From positions 186,001-250,000 of the forward strand of contig JAPWHF010000003.1 of assembly GCA_027214125.1 (NCBI GenBank): a stretch of 64,000 nucleotides of DNA, in the 5' to 3' direction. This document shows, piece after piece, positions 8,887 to 17,048 of the stretch. The DNA is from Zoogloeaceae bacterium G21618-S1 (GTDB taxonomy: Bacteria > Pseudomonadota > Gammaproteobacteria > Burkholderiales > Rhodocyclaceae). Numbering within the stretch: the stretch's first letter is position 1; every line of letters starts with the position of its first letter. Both the position numbers and the translations under genes were made by a program. Below the pieces are notes generated by a model that saw only the letters and a list, made by a program, of their open reading frames with translations, did not search any database and had not been told where the DNA came from.

Positions 8887-9737
8887 CCGGTGGCTTCTCC
8901 CGTATGCCAGTGGCGGCGAGGCCGCAGTGCGCTGGCCATCAACACCAGCAGGTAGATAAGGCCCAGCGACATCACCACAGAGGGGCCGGCAGGCACATCG
9001 ATGTGATAGCTCAAGAGCAGGCCGCCCAGGCTACCAGCCAGCGCAAAGGCGACTGCCAGGGCGAGCATGGCGTCCAGCCGATCGGAAATGAGGCGGGCGG
9101 CAGCAGCGGGCAAGACCATGATGCCGACCGCCATCAGCGTGCCGAGGGCATGAAAGCCCGCCACGAGGTTCAGCACCGCCAGCAGCAGGAAGCCCATGTG
9201 CGCGATCGCACCCGGGCCGCCCGCCTGCCGCAGAAAGGCCGGATCGGCACATTCAATGACCAGCGGTCGGTACAGCAGCGCCAGACCGAAGAGCGATACG
9301 GTCGCAATGCCGGCGATCAGCATCAACGTGTCTGCGTCAAGCGAGAGTACCGAGCCAAATAGCACATGCAGCAAGTCGACGTTGCGGCTGCGCAGCGATA
9401 CCAGCAACACGCCGATGGCCAAGGAAATCAGGTAGAACGCCGCCAGACTGGCGTCCTCGCGCAATGCCGAACGCCGCGCCACCGCACCCGCGGCCAGCGC
9501 CACCGCGACGCCGGCCATGATGCCGCCCAGCGTCATGGCGCCCAGGGACATGCCGGCCACCAGATAGCCGATTGCCGCACCGGGCAAAATCGCGTGCGAG
9601 ATCGCGTCGCCCATCAGGCTCATCCGGCGCAGCAGCATGAAGACGCCAATCGGCGCCGCGCCCAGCGACAAGGCCACGCAGGCGGCCAGGGCGCCGCGCA
9701 TGAACTCGAATTCAAAGGGTTGGATCAGCCAGTTCAT
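8883..9737 (-). CDS. znuB: zinc ABC transporter permease
   Basis: A 284-residue ABC-3 family permease with about eight hydrophobic segments. The stretch LLRRMSLMGDAISHAILPGAAIGYL near residue 35 is the conserved ABC-3 signature. It forms the membrane channel for the zinc importer with ZnuA and ZnuC. Start and stop overlap the flanking znuC and znuA genes by 4 bp each, so the three are translationally coupled. Confidence 0.93.
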   Translation of the reverse strand: MNWLIQPFEFEFMRGALAACVALSLGAAPIGVFMLLRRMSLMGDAISHAILPGAAIGYLVAGMSLGAMTLGGIMAGVAVALAAGAVARRSALREDASLAAFYLISLAIGVLLVSLRSRNVDLLHVLFGSVLSLDADTLMLIAGIATVSLFGLALLYRPLVIECADPAFLRQAGGPGAIAHMGFLLLAVLNLVAGFHALGTLMAVGIMVLPAAAARLISDRLDAMLALAVAFALAGSLGGLLLSYHIDVPAGPSVVMSLGLIYLLVLMASALRPRRHWHTGEATG

Positions 9738-10492
9738 GCGCGTAGGGCGTTCCGCAGAAAGTCGTGGCGCGTGCTTTTGCCGTCGGCCGGGGTGGGGCGC
9801 AGGGTCAACAGTTCGACGGTGGGGGTGAGCTGGGCATGACTATCATCGACGGTCAGGCACAGCTCGAAACGCTGGCGCACCAGTTCGACATCGTGCAAAA
9901 CCACCAAGGTCGTGCGGCCTTCGGCATGCCAGCTATCGACCAGGGTCATCAGCGCTTCGCGCGTCGGACGATCGACGCCGGCAAAGGGTTCATCGAGCAG
10001 AAGCATGGCTGCGTCTTGCAGAATCAAACGCGCAAACCGGGCACGTTGTAACTGGCCACCCGAGAGTTCGCCGATCGGGCGTCGCGACAAGGCGCTCAGG
10101 CCGGTGCGTTCGAGTGCATTGGCAATCGATTGGCGCACCGCCGGGCTCATGCGCCGGAACACGCCCATGCGCTGCCAGGCACCCATGGCCACAAATTCAT
10201 ACACGCTGATCGGAAAGCGTCGGTCCACGGTTGCCGCTTGTGGCAGGTAACCCATGCGTGCGCAGGTTTCGCAGCGCCGCATCTGGCCGGCCATCAGCGG
10301 CAATTCACCGGCGATGGTACGCAGCAGGGTCGACTTGCCCGCGCCGTTGGCCCCGATGACGGCCACGCGTGCGCCGGCCGGCACCGCCAGCGACACATCG
10401 GAGACGGTGGTCTGGCCACCATAGCCGGCGCTCACACCGGTAAGCGTCAGGGCCACCGCGCTCACAGCAGCGCCCAGGCCATGACTGTCCAC
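9734..10492 (-). CDS. znuC: zinc ABC transporter ATP-binding protein
   Basis: An ABC ATPase of up to 252 residues. Visible are Walker A (GANGAGKSTLLR), the signature ELSGGQLQRARFARLI and Walker B (MLLLDEPFAGVD). It energises ZnuB. The ATG at 10492 gives an N-terminal extension; a GTG at 10465 overlaps the stop of the preceding small ORF (GTGA) and starts just before the conserved domain (VALTLTGVSAGYGG), so it is an equally good start. It leads the znuCBA gene set. Confidence 0.93.
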   Translation of the reverse strand: MDSHGLGAAVSAVALTLTGVSAGYGGQTTVSDVSLAVPAGARVAVIGANGAGKSTLLRTIAGELPLMAGQMRRCETCARMGYLPQAATVDRRFPISVYEFVAMGAWQRMGVFRRMSPAVRQSIANALERTGLSALSRRPIGELSGGQLQRARFARLILQDAAMLLLDEPFAGVDRPTREALMTLVDSWHAEGRTTLVVLHDVELVRQRFELCLTVDDSHAQLTPTVELLTLRPTPADGKSTRHDFLRNALRA

Positions 10493-10581
10493 AGCACGGC
10501 CGCCGCGGCCGCGGCAATGGCGAGCCGAGCGCCGACACCGAGAGTCAGCAAGGAATGAAAGGGGCGGACGTGCAAAGGCAT
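10462..10581 (-). CDS. 39-residue predicted membrane peptide heading the znu operon
   Basis: An open frame from ATG 10581 to a stop at 10462-10464. It has a basic N-terminus (MPLHVRPFHSLLTLGVGARL) followed by one alanine-rich hydrophobic helix (IAAAAAAVLWTVMAWALL). Its stop overlaps a possible znuC GTG start. The start lies 37 bp from a perfect GCAACA-A-TGTTGC inverted repeat, so any znu transcript starting there carries this frame. No family is recognised. It could be a real small membrane protein of the importer or simply a leader frame; coding is inferred only from position and hydrophobicity. Confidence 0.4.
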   Translation of the reverse strand: MPLHVRPFHSLLTLGVGARLAIAAAAAAVLWTVMAWALL

Positions 10582-10609
10582 GAATGCAACCAGTTCGACA
10601 AAATCAGGG

Positions 10610-10630
10610 TTTATACTGCAACAATGTTGC
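10610..10630 (-). promoter_or_regulatory. znu promoter with Zur-type operator
   Basis: GCAACAATGTTGC at 10618-10630 is a perfect 6-1-6 inverted repeat. On the minus strand it sits immediately upstream of a TATAAA -10 element (10610-10615), in the position of the -35/-10 spacer, a normal repressor placement. It precedes the small ORF and znuCBA. A related site lies in front of zur itself, so Zur is the likely ligand (inference). Confidence 0.65.
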
Positions 10631-10657
10631 GTTTAAATCAAGGCGTCGGCGAGGCGC

Positions 10658-11092
10658 TCAGGCGCCCTTGCCACAGGTCGGGCAGGCGCCATGCAGCACC
10701 AGTTCGGCCCGATCCAGTTGGTAACCACCGGGCAGATTCACCGCCACCGCCGGCTGCAGCCCTTCCAGGCACACCACCTTGCCGCAGCGGTCGCAATGAA
10801 AGTGCGCATGCTCATGCGGGCCGGAGGCGGCCACGCCAAAGCGCCGCGCGCGGTCATCACCGGCCATCTTGTGCGCCACACCCGATTCCACCAGCCAGTC
10901 GAGCGTGCGATACAGTGTGACGCGGTCGTGCTTGATGCCCTGTTCGGCCAGCGCAAGGCCGATTTCGTCATGGGTCAGCGACTGGTCTGCGGCGAGTAGG
11001 ATCTCGAGCACGGCCACACGGGTGCGGGTGACGCGCCCGCCCTGGGCGGTGATCAGCGATTCGGCAGCACTGAGATGAGTGTGAGTCGACAT
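10658..11092 (-). CDS. zur: Fur-family zinc regulator Zur
   Basis: A 144-residue Fur-family repressor. It contains the winged-helix segment (RVTRTRVAVLEILLAADQSLTHDEIG, HDRVTLYRTLDWLVESGVAHKM) and a structural zinc site of two CxxC pairs, CDRCGK and CPTCGK. The HEHAHFHC run provides the regulatory metal ligands. I chose ATG 11092 (MSTHTHLSAAES) because the domain starts there; a GTG frame from 11185 would run through the operator region. Zur rather than Fur is inferred from the adjacent znuCBA and ZrgA genes. It is transcribed towards znuCBA, with a second promoter between. Confidence 0.9.
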   Translation of the reverse strand: MSTHTHLSAAESLITAQGGRVTRTRVAVLEILLAADQSLTHDEIGLALAEQGIKHDRVTLYRTLDWLVESGVAHKMAGDDRARRFGVAASGPHEHAHFHCDRCGKVVCLEGLQPAVAVNLPGGYQLDRAELVLHGACPTCGKGA

Positions 11093-11121
11093 AGTGTTGC
11101 AAGTCAGTTGCAGGTGGTTTT

Positions 11122-11134
11122 GCAACATAGTAGC
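11122..11134. promoter_or_regulatory. second Zur-type operator between zur and the ZrgA operon
   Basis: GCAACATAGTAGC matches 10 of 13 positions of the perfect repeat at 10618-10630. Additional GTTGCA half-sites lie at 11096-11101 and 11107-11112. The cluster sits in the 114-bp divergent region between zur and the ZrgA-type gene and could control both. Confidence 0.5.
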
Positions 11135-11206
11135 ATTTGTGCCAGTCAAAGGCACCCCACCGACGGGTGGAGCCTGCCTGATCACTTCGAATGGATGACG
11201 GATTCA

Positions 11207-11752
11207 ATGACAACACGGCAAATGCTCAGTGGCCTGTGCCTGATGGCTTTCTCGCTGGGGGCGAGCGCCGCCGGTGGCGCCCATGAACACGGCGTGGCCC
11301 GTTTGAGCCTGGTGCAGGACAACACCACAGTCACCCTCGGTTTCGACAGCCCGCTCGACAGCCTTGTGGGCTTTGAACACGCGCCCCGCACCGAGGCGCA
11401 GAAAAAGGCGCTGACGCAGGCCCGCGTGACGCTGGAGGGCGCGGTGCAGGCGGTGGACTTGCCCGCTGCGGCCGCTTGCACACGGACATCGGTCGACATT
11501 GAGCTGCCCTTTGGTGAGCCTGGCGACAAGCACGCAGCGCACGCGGATGACCACTCCGGGCATTCCGACGCGGAAGCGGAATATGTATTCGACTGTGCGC
11601 ATCCGGCCGCGCTGACGCAGGTCACGGTCGGTCTGTTCAAGGCGTTTCCGCGACTGAAGCGCCTGGATGCCGAGGCCGCTACGGCGGCCGGCCAGGGCAA
11701 GGTCGTGTTGCGTCCTGCGCAGGCGACATGGTTGCTCCCGGCGGCACGGTGA
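11207..11752 (+). CDS. ZrgA-family zinc-uptake protein (DUF2796)
   Basis: A 181-residue exported protein with a signal peptide ending in GASA. The mature N-terminus GGAHEHGVARLSL and the body (FDSPLDSLVGFEHAPRTEAQKKAL) are the DUF2796/ZrgA pattern. A His/Asp patch follows around residues 105-125 (HAAHADDHSGHSDAEAEY). Two Cys flank the patch. ZrgA homologues are periplasmic zinc-binding proteins induced under zinc limitation. The start is uncertain: ATG 11207 begins a good signal peptide, ATG 11195 would add four residues. It is divergent from zur and heads an ABC operon. Confidence 0.85.
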   Translation: MTTRQMLSGLCLMAFSLGASAAGGAHEHGVARLSLVQDNTTVTLGFDSPLDSLVGFEHAPRTEAQKKALTQARVTLEGAVQAVDLPAAAACTRTSVDIELPFGEPGDKHAAHADDHSGHSDAEAEYVFDCAHPAALTQVTVGLFKAFPRLKRLDAEAATAAGQGKVVLRPAQATWLLPAAR

Positions 11753-12444
11753 GTCACCCGGCGGTTGCGCTGAGCGGGCTGCGTTTTCGCTGGCCGGGCG
11801 CGGCGCGGGACTGTCTCGACATCGCCGACTTCACGTTGGTGGCGGGTGAGCGGCTGTTTCTGCATGGGCCCAGTGGCAGTGGCAAGACCACGCTCTTATC
11901 GCTGATTGGCGGAGTGTTGCGCGCTGACGCCGGCACGCTGCAGGTGCTGGGCACCGATTTGTCGGCGCTGTCCGGGCCGCAACGCGACCGCTTTCGGGCC
12001 GATCACATCGGATTCATCTTTCAGCAGTTCAACCTGATTCCCTATTTGTCGGCGGCGGACAACATTGCCTTGCCGTGCCGGTTTTCGCCCTCCCGTGCGC
12101 AGCGGGCCGGCAATGTGGATGACGCCGTGGCGCGTCTGGCGGGGCATCTGGATTTGCCGGCGGATCTCCTCAAGCGACCGGCAGCCGAGCTAAGCGTCGG
12201 TCAGCAGCAGCGCGTGGCCGCGGCGCGGGCGCTGATCGGCGCTCCGTCGCTGATCATTGCCGATGAGCCCACCTCGGCGCTGGATGCCGCTCGGCAAGCG
12301 GCCTTTCTCGATCTGCTGCTCGGTGAGTGTGCGTCGGTGGGCGCGAGCCTGCTGTTTGTCAGCCATGACCTGCGGCTGGCCGAGCGCTTCGACCGCAGCG
12401 AGGCGTTGGCCGAGTTGAACGTCGCGGCGGAGGCGATGGTATGA
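11728..12444 (+). CDS. ABC transporter ATP-binding protein (MacB/LolD type)
   Basis: A 238-residue ATPase of the MacB/LolD group. Walker A is GPSGSGKTTLLSLIGGV, the Q-loop segment is FIFQQFNLIPYLSAADNI, the signature is the slightly variant LSVGQQQRVAAARAL, and Walker B is LIIADEPTSALD. A GTG at 11749 that overlaps the previous stop (GTGA) is an alternative start. Between a ZrgA-family gene and an FtsX-type permease it matches the second gene of the Pseudomonas PA4063-PA4066 zinc-responsive operon (established knowledge), where the complex assists zinc uptake. Confidence 0.9.
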   Translation: MVAPGGTVSHPAVALSGLRFRWPGAARDCLDIADFTLVAGERLFLHGPSGSGKTTLLSLIGGVLRADAGTLQVLGTDLSALSGPQRDRFRADHIGFIFQQFNLIPYLSAADNIALPCRFSPSRAQRAGNVDDAVARLAGHLDLPADLLKRPAAELSVGQQQRVAAARALIGAPSLIIADEPTSALDAARQAAFLDLLLGECASVGASLLFVSHDLRLAERFDRSEALAELNVAAEAMV

Positions 12445-13706
12445 GGCTGCCGCTGTGGCATCTGACTGTCGCCAGTATCCGCAACCGTGGCCTGGCCACG
12501 GTGCTGACCGTGGTTGCCATCGCGCTCAGCGTGTCTTTGCTGCTGGGGGTCGAGCGCCTGCGCAACGATGCCCGTGCCAGCTTTGCCAACACCTTGTCGG
12601 GCACCGACCTGATCGTCGGCGCGCGCAGTGGCGCGGTGCAGTTGCTGCTGTACTCGGTCTTTCATATTGGCGACGCGACCCATGATGTGAGCTGGTCGCG
12701 CATCGACGCCTTGCGCAGCCACAAGGATGTGGCCTGGCTGGTGCCGCTGTCGCTGGGTGATTCGCATCGCGGCTTTCGGGTGGTCGGCACCACAGCCGAT
12801 TTCTTCGCCCATGTGCAGACCGGCAACCGCCAGCCGCTGCGCTTTTCCGCCGGGCGGGCCTTCGACGGCGTGTTCGACGCCGTGGTGGGCGCCGAGGTGG
12901 CCGCGAGCCTGGGCTATGCGCCGGGGGCGAAGATCGTGCTCAGCCATGGTGCGGGCGAGTTTGCGGCGGCCGAGCATGGCGACAAACCCTTTACCGTGAC
13001 CGGCGTGCTGGCGCGCACGGGTACCCCGGTGGACCGCTCGGTGCTGGTTGGTCTGGCGGCGATCGAGGCGATTCATCTCGACTGGCAGGGCGGCAGTCGT
13101 ATCCCTGGCGTGGAGATTCCGGCGCAGTTTGTGGGCAAGTTCGACCTCAGCCCCAAGCGCGTCACCGCCGCGTTGATTGGACTGGAGCGGCGCTCGACCG
13201 TGTTCCGGGTGCAGCGCGAAATTAACACCTCGGACGGCGAGCCGCTGCTCGCCATCCTGCCCGGCGTGACGCTTGATGAGTTGTGGCGCGTGGTCGGCGT
13301 GGTCGAGCGGGTGTTGCTGGCGGTGTCGGCCTTCGTGGTCGCGGTCGGGCTGGCCGGCTTGGTGGCGACGCTGGTCAGCAGCCTGTCGGCGCGGCGGCGC
13401 GAGCTGGCCATTCTGCGCGCGCTGGGCGCCGGGCCGGGTGATGTGTTTGTGCTCTTGATGACCGAGAGCGTGCTGCTGGCAGTGGCCGGCTGCGTGCTGG
13501 GGGTGGCGTGCCTGTGGGCGCTCAGTGCCGGTATTGCGCCATGGCTGATGGCCGAGCATGGTGTGCAACTTGTGCCCCGTTTCGTGGATCAGAGCGAACT
13601 GGTGTGGCTGGTCGGTGTGGTGGCCGCCGCGCTGCTGGCCAGTGTGATCCCCGCCTGGCGCGCTTATCGCTATTCCCTCGCGGACGGCATGACCGTTCGC
13701 ATGTGA
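12441..13706 (+). CDS. FtsX/MacB-type ABC permease
   Basis: A 421-residue permease: one N-terminal membrane helix (residues 16-34), a periplasmic domain of about 240 residues, then three C-terminal helices separated by SSLSARRRELAILRALGAGPGDVF, the FtsX-domain cytoplasmic loop. This architecture belongs to mechanotransmission-type ABC systems rather than to channels. It overlaps the ATPase gene by 4 bp (ATGA). By synteny it is the PA4065-type component of a zinc-limitation system; the transported or extracted substrate is not evident from the sequence. Confidence 0.9.
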   Translation: MRLPLWHLTVASIRNRGLATVLTVVAIALSVSLLLGVERLRNDARASFANTLSGTDLIVGARSGAVQLLLYSVFHIGDATHDVSWSRIDALRSHKDVAWLVPLSLGDSHRGFRVVGTTADFFAHVQTGNRQPLRFSAGRAFDGVFDAVVGAEVAASLGYAPGAKIVLSHGAGEFAAAEHGDKPFTVTGVLARTGTPVDRSVLVGLAAIEAIHLDWQGGSRIPGVEIPAQFVGKFDLSPKRVTAALIGLERRSTVFRVQREINTSDGEPLLAILPGVTLDELWRVVGVVERVLLAVSAFVVAVGLAGLVATLVSSLSARRRELAILRALGAGPGDVFVLLMTESVLLAVAGCVLGVACLWALSAGIAPWLMAEHGVQLVPRFVDQSELVWLVGVVAAALLASVIPAWRAYRYSLADGMTVRM

Positions 13707-13713
13707 GACTGTC

Positions 13714-14322
13714 ATGACTCGACGTATTTTCCTCGCCCTGATTCTCCTTCCCCTGGTCGCCGTCTCGGTGTGGTTTGGGGTGTCGACTGCCGATGCGCAA
13801 AACACCGCCAAAAAGGACTATGCCGTCGGCGACCGCCTCGCCAAGCCCGCGGTTCCGCCCGTCGGCAGCTTCCGAACCATCACCTTTGACGACCTCATGC
13901 CGGCCGATTGGGACCCCAACGCGATCTTCAAACAGCTCGACATGGACAGCCTGAAAGACAATGACCCGCGCGCCATGGAGGTGATGGCCAAGATCAAGCA
14001 GGCCTGGGAGCAGGCGCCGGTGGTGCCGGCGCTCAACGGCCAGAAGATCCGCATGGCCGGCTTCCTCGTGCGTCTGGAGGGCGACGACAAGCACATCCGC
14101 GAGTTCCTGCTGGTGCCCTACTTCGGCGCCTGCGTGCATGTGCCGCCGCCGCCGGCCAACCAGGTGGTGCATGTGATTCCCGACCAGCCCGTGCCGGTCG
14201 GCCCCGACATGGGCGCAGTGTGGGTTAGTGGCACGATGCGCCTCGCCGCGTCGAAGACCGATCTGGGCGATGCGGGTTATCGCATTGCGGCGGTCAAGGT
14301 CGAACCCTACACCGGCGACTGA
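13714..14322 (+). CDS. DUF3299 protein of the zinc-responsive ABC operon
   Basis: A 202-residue protein with an N-terminal hydrophobic signal/anchor (residues 5-27). The DUF3299 core is visible: FDDLMPADWDP, GQKIRMAGFLVRLEG, and EFLLVPYFGACVHVPPPPANQVVHV, a Cys/His-containing segment that could bind metal. It begins 7 bp after the permease and is the PA4066 equivalent in the ZrgA-ABC-FtsX-DUF3299 arrangement. Probably periplasmic or membrane-anchored. Its precise role is not known. Confidence 0.85.
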   Translation: MTRRIFLALILLPLVAVSVWFGVSTADAQNTAKKDYAVGDRLAKPAVPPVGSFRTITFDDLMPADWDPNAIFKQLDMDSLKDNDPRAMEVMAKIKQAWEQAPVVPALNGQKIRMAGFLVRLEGDDKHIREFLLVPYFGACVHVPPPPANQVVHVIPDQPVPVGPDMGAVWVSGTMRLAASKTDLGDAGYRIAAVKVEPYTGD

Positions 14323-14332
14323 GCGGGTTTCG

Positions 14333-14671
14333 ATGCGTCGCGTCCACCGTCTCGGCCCGTTCATCGCCACGCTGCTGGCGGTGTGCGTGTGTCTGGCCCT
14401 GTTCGAGGGCCGGGTCCATCCGCTGAGCCACCTGACGACGCATGTCACCTCGACCACCGCCGCCGATGCCGTCGGCGAGGGCTCGCATCACGCCGAGGAC
14501 CTGCTCTGCCTCGACTGTGTCGCCACCGCGGCGTTCGCCGATCTGCTCGTCACGCCGGCCCGCGGGCTGACGGTCGCGGCACCCGGCGTGGACCGCGCCG
14601 GCCATCACTGGCGCGGCACCACACCCCGCCCGCGCGAACGCCAGCGCGCCCGCTCACCGCCCGCCATCTGA
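14333..14671 (+). CDS. small secreted or membrane protein with Cys/His motif
   Basis: A 112-residue protein starting at ATG 14333, 10 bp after the DUF3299 gene. Residues 10-25 are hydrophobic (ATLLAVCVCLALFEG), then come PLSHLTTH and a GSHHAEDLLCLDCVATAA segment with a CxxC pair and adjacent histidines. The C-terminus is basic and Arg/Pro-rich. The CxxC/His arrangement resembles DUF2946-type small metal-linked proteins but I cannot confirm membership. Its place between two metal-transport gene sets suggests zinc handling (inference). Confidence 0.6.
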   Translation: MRRVHRLGPFIATLLAVCVCLALFEGRVHPLSHLTTHVTSTTAADAVGEGSHHAEDLLCLDCVATAAFADLLVTPARGLTVAAPGVDRAGHHWRGTTPRPRERQRARSPPAI

Positions 14672-14779
14672 CGCCATTTCACTGATGAATCCCCCTGCCC
14701 GCCGCGCCCCTGCGCGCGCCGGGCGAGTTCCCGTGCGCCCGTGATCCGGCGCGCGGCATCCCGATTGGAGTCAGATTTC

Positions 14780-16138
14780 ATGGTTTTCAAACACTTCCCG
14801 AGCGCACCGCTGGCGCTCGCCCTCAGCCTCGTCGCAGTTCCGTCCCTGGCGGCCAGCGATGCCGAACTCGATGACCTGCGCGCCCAGGTGCGCGCCCTGC
14901 GCGACAGCTACGAACAACGGCTGGCCGAACTGGAGCGCCGCCTCGCCCGCCAGGCCGCCCTGGCTTCCGCACCGACCGCGGCTGGCGAAGGGCCGCGCGG
15001 CTTCAACCCCGAGATCTCGCTGACCCTGCAAGGCCAGTACCGTCGCATGAAGGACATCGACGAGCGTCACATCAGCGGCTTCGCCGCCCTCGCCGACCAC
15101 GACGACCACGAACACGGCGGCGAGCGCGGCTTCTCGCTCGACCACACCGAACTGGTGCTGGCCGCCAACATCGACAGCCACTACCGCGGCCTGGTGAACT
15201 TCGGCATCGTCGACGGCGAAGTCGAGGTGGAAGAAGCCTGGTTCCAGACCACCGGCCTGGGCCACGGCCTGTCGCTGCGTGGCGGCCGCTTCCTGTCCGA
15301 GATCGGCTACCTCAATGCCCAGCATGCCCATGCCTGGGACTTTGCCGACGCGCCGCTGATGTACACCGCGCTGTTCGGCGAGCATGCCAACTACGGCAAC
15401 GACGGCCTGCAGCTCAAGTGGGTGCTGCCCACCGACCTGTTCGCCGAAGTCGGCGTCGAGATCGGCCGCGGGGCCAAGTTTCCCGGTACCGACCGCGATG
15501 TGAACGGCATCGGCAGCAGCGCCATCTTCGCCCACCTCGGCGGCGACGTCGGCACCAGCCACAGCTGGCGCGCCGGGCTGTCTTACCTGAATGCGCGCGC
15601 CGCCGACCGCCACTCGCACTTCGAGGATGTTGGTGGCGAGGAGGTGACGGGCGACTTCACCGGCCGCAGCCGGATGTGGATCGCCGATGCGGTGTGGAAA
15701 TGGGCGCCCGACGGCAACGCCGGCGCGCGCGCGCTGACCCTGCAGGCAGAATTCTTCCAACGCCGCGAAGACGGCGACCTGAGCTGCGAGGGCGAGGCCG
15801 GCAGCGCCTGCGCGACGGCGGTCGACAGCGACTACCGCACCCGTCAGCGCGGCTGGTATGCCCAAGCGGTGTACAAGTTTCACCCGCAATGGCGCGTTGG
15901 CTTGCGCCATGACCGGCTGGATCCGGGCACCCGCGACTATGGCGACAACAACGCCAACATCGCGCGCGAGAACCACACCCCCAAGCGCAACAGTGTGATG
16001 GTGGACTGGAGCCCGAGCGAGTTCTCCCGCCTGCGTCTGCAACTGGCCCGCGACCAGTCGATGGCCGGCGAGACCGACAACCAGCTGTGGCTGCAATACG
16101 TGATGAGCCTGGGTGCGCATGGCGCACACAGCTTCTGA
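14780..16138 (+). CDS. porin-like outer-membrane beta-barrel protein in the zinc locus
   Basis: A 452-residue protein. A signal peptide (ending VPSLAA) is followed by a coiled-coil of about 35 residues (LDDLRAQVRALRDSYEQRL...), as in several trimeric porins, and then alternating strands such as EISLTLQGQYRRM and LSLRGGRFLSEIGYLN. It ends in Phe, the usual C-terminal barrel residue. A DHDDHEHGGE loop near residue 110 could bind metal. ATG 14780 is preceded by TTGGAG. It stands directly before a metal ABC importer, with 10 bp to that start, so it is a candidate outer-membrane zinc route; no TonB plug domain is visible. Confidence 0.75.
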   Translation: MVFKHFPSAPLALALSLVAVPSLAASDAELDDLRAQVRALRDSYEQRLAELERRLARQAALASAPTAAGEGPRGFNPEISLTLQGQYRRMKDIDERHISGFAALADHDDHEHGGERGFSLDHTELVLAANIDSHYRGLVNFGIVDGEVEVEEAWFQTTGLGHGLSLRGGRFLSEIGYLNAQHAHAWDFADAPLMYTALFGEHANYGNDGLQLKWVLPTDLFAEVGVEIGRGAKFPGTDRDVNGIGSSAIFAHLGGDVGTSHSWRAGLSYLNARAADRHSHFEDVGGEEVTGDFTGRSRMWIADAVWKWAPDGNAGARALTLQAEFFQRREDGDLSCEGEAGSACATAVDSDYRTRQRGWYAQAVYKFHPQWRVGLRHDRLDPGTRDYGDNNANIARENHTPKRNSVMVDWSPSEFSRLRLQLARDQSMAGETDNQLWLQYVMSLGAHGAHSF

Positions 16139-16148
16139 GGGGCCGACG

Positions 16149-17048
16149 ATGATACGGACGCTTCTTCTCGCCCTGCTGTGCCTGGGCCTGGCTGGCCCGG
16201 CCCGCGCCGGGCTCAACGTCTTCGCCACGCTCCCCGAATGGGGCGCGCTGGCACGCGTCATCGGCGGCGACGCGGTGAGGGTGTTCGTTGCCACCCATGC
16301 GCGGCAGGACCCGCACCACATCGAGGCCCGGCCCTCGCTGATCGCCCGCGCGCGGCAGGCCGACCTGGTGGTGGCCAACGGCGCGGAGCTGGAGATCGGC
16401 TGGCTGCCGGCGGTGCTCTCGGCCGCCGGCAATCGCGCCATCCAGCCCGGCCAGCCGGGCTACTTCGAGGCCGCCGCACAGGTGGCGCTGCTCGAGGTGC
16501 CGGTGCGGGTGGACCGCGCCGACGGCGATGTGCACCCGGCCGGCAATCCGCATATCGGCCTCGACCCGCGCCTGTTGCTGACGGTCGGCGCGGCGCTGCA
16601 GGCGCGCATGGCGGCGCTGGATCCGGCGCAGGCGGCGGTCTATGACGCCAATTGGTCGGCCTTCCGCACGCGCTGGCAGGCAGCCATCGACCGCTGGCAG
16701 GCACGCGCCGCGCCGCTGCGTGGCCAGGCCATCGTGGTGCACCACACCGCCTATCCCTACTTCACCCACTGGCTGGGGCTGACCCGGGCCGGCACGCTTG
16801 AGCCCAAGCCCGGCGTGGCGCCGGGTTCGGCGCATCTGGCGGCGCTGCGCGATGCGCTGGCCGGCCAGCGGGTGCTGGCCATCGTGCGCCCACCTTATGC
16901 GCCGGAGGGGCCGGGGCAGTGGCTGGCGGAGCAGAGCAACATCCCGCTGCTGCGCCTGCCGATCAGCGTCGAGCAGTCGGCGGACGAGACCGGGTTGAAC
17001 GCCTGGTTCGACGGCATGATCGACCATCTGCTGGCGCTCAGGCGGTGA
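16149..17048 (+). CDS. second metal ABC transporter substrate-binding protein
   Basis: A 299-residue cluster-A-1 metal-binding protein with a signal peptide ending in PARA. Metal-ligand segments are RQDPHHIEARPSLI, AGNPHIGLDPR and VVHHTAYPYF. Unlike the ZnuA at 7960-8886 it lacks a long His-rich loop. It starts at ATG 16149, with GAGGGG upstream, and its stop overlaps the ATPase GTG start by 4 bp. The three-gene importer is most likely for zinc given the neighbourhood, but manganese or iron cannot be excluded. Confidence 0.88.
   Translation: MIRTLLLALLCLGLAGPARAGLNVFATLPEWGALARVIGGDAVRVFVATHARQDPHHIEARPSLIARARQADLVVANGAELEIGWLPAVLSAAGNRAIQPGQPGYFEAAAQVALLEVPVRVDRADGDVHPAGNPHIGLDPRLLLTVGAALQARMAALDPAQAAVYDANWSAFRTRWQAAIDRWQARAAPLRGQAIVVHHTAYPYFTHWLGLTRAGTLEPKPGVAPGSAHLAALRDALAGQRVLAIVRPPYAPEGPGQWLAEQSNIPLLRLPISVEQSADETGLNAWFDGMIDHLLALRR

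Noticed and set aside
14771-17027. Long overlapping minus-strand frames opposite the barrel and second binding protein
   Set aside because: The plus-strand genes have signal peptides, motifs and coupled starts; the antisense frames are His/Arg-rich and without domain structure.
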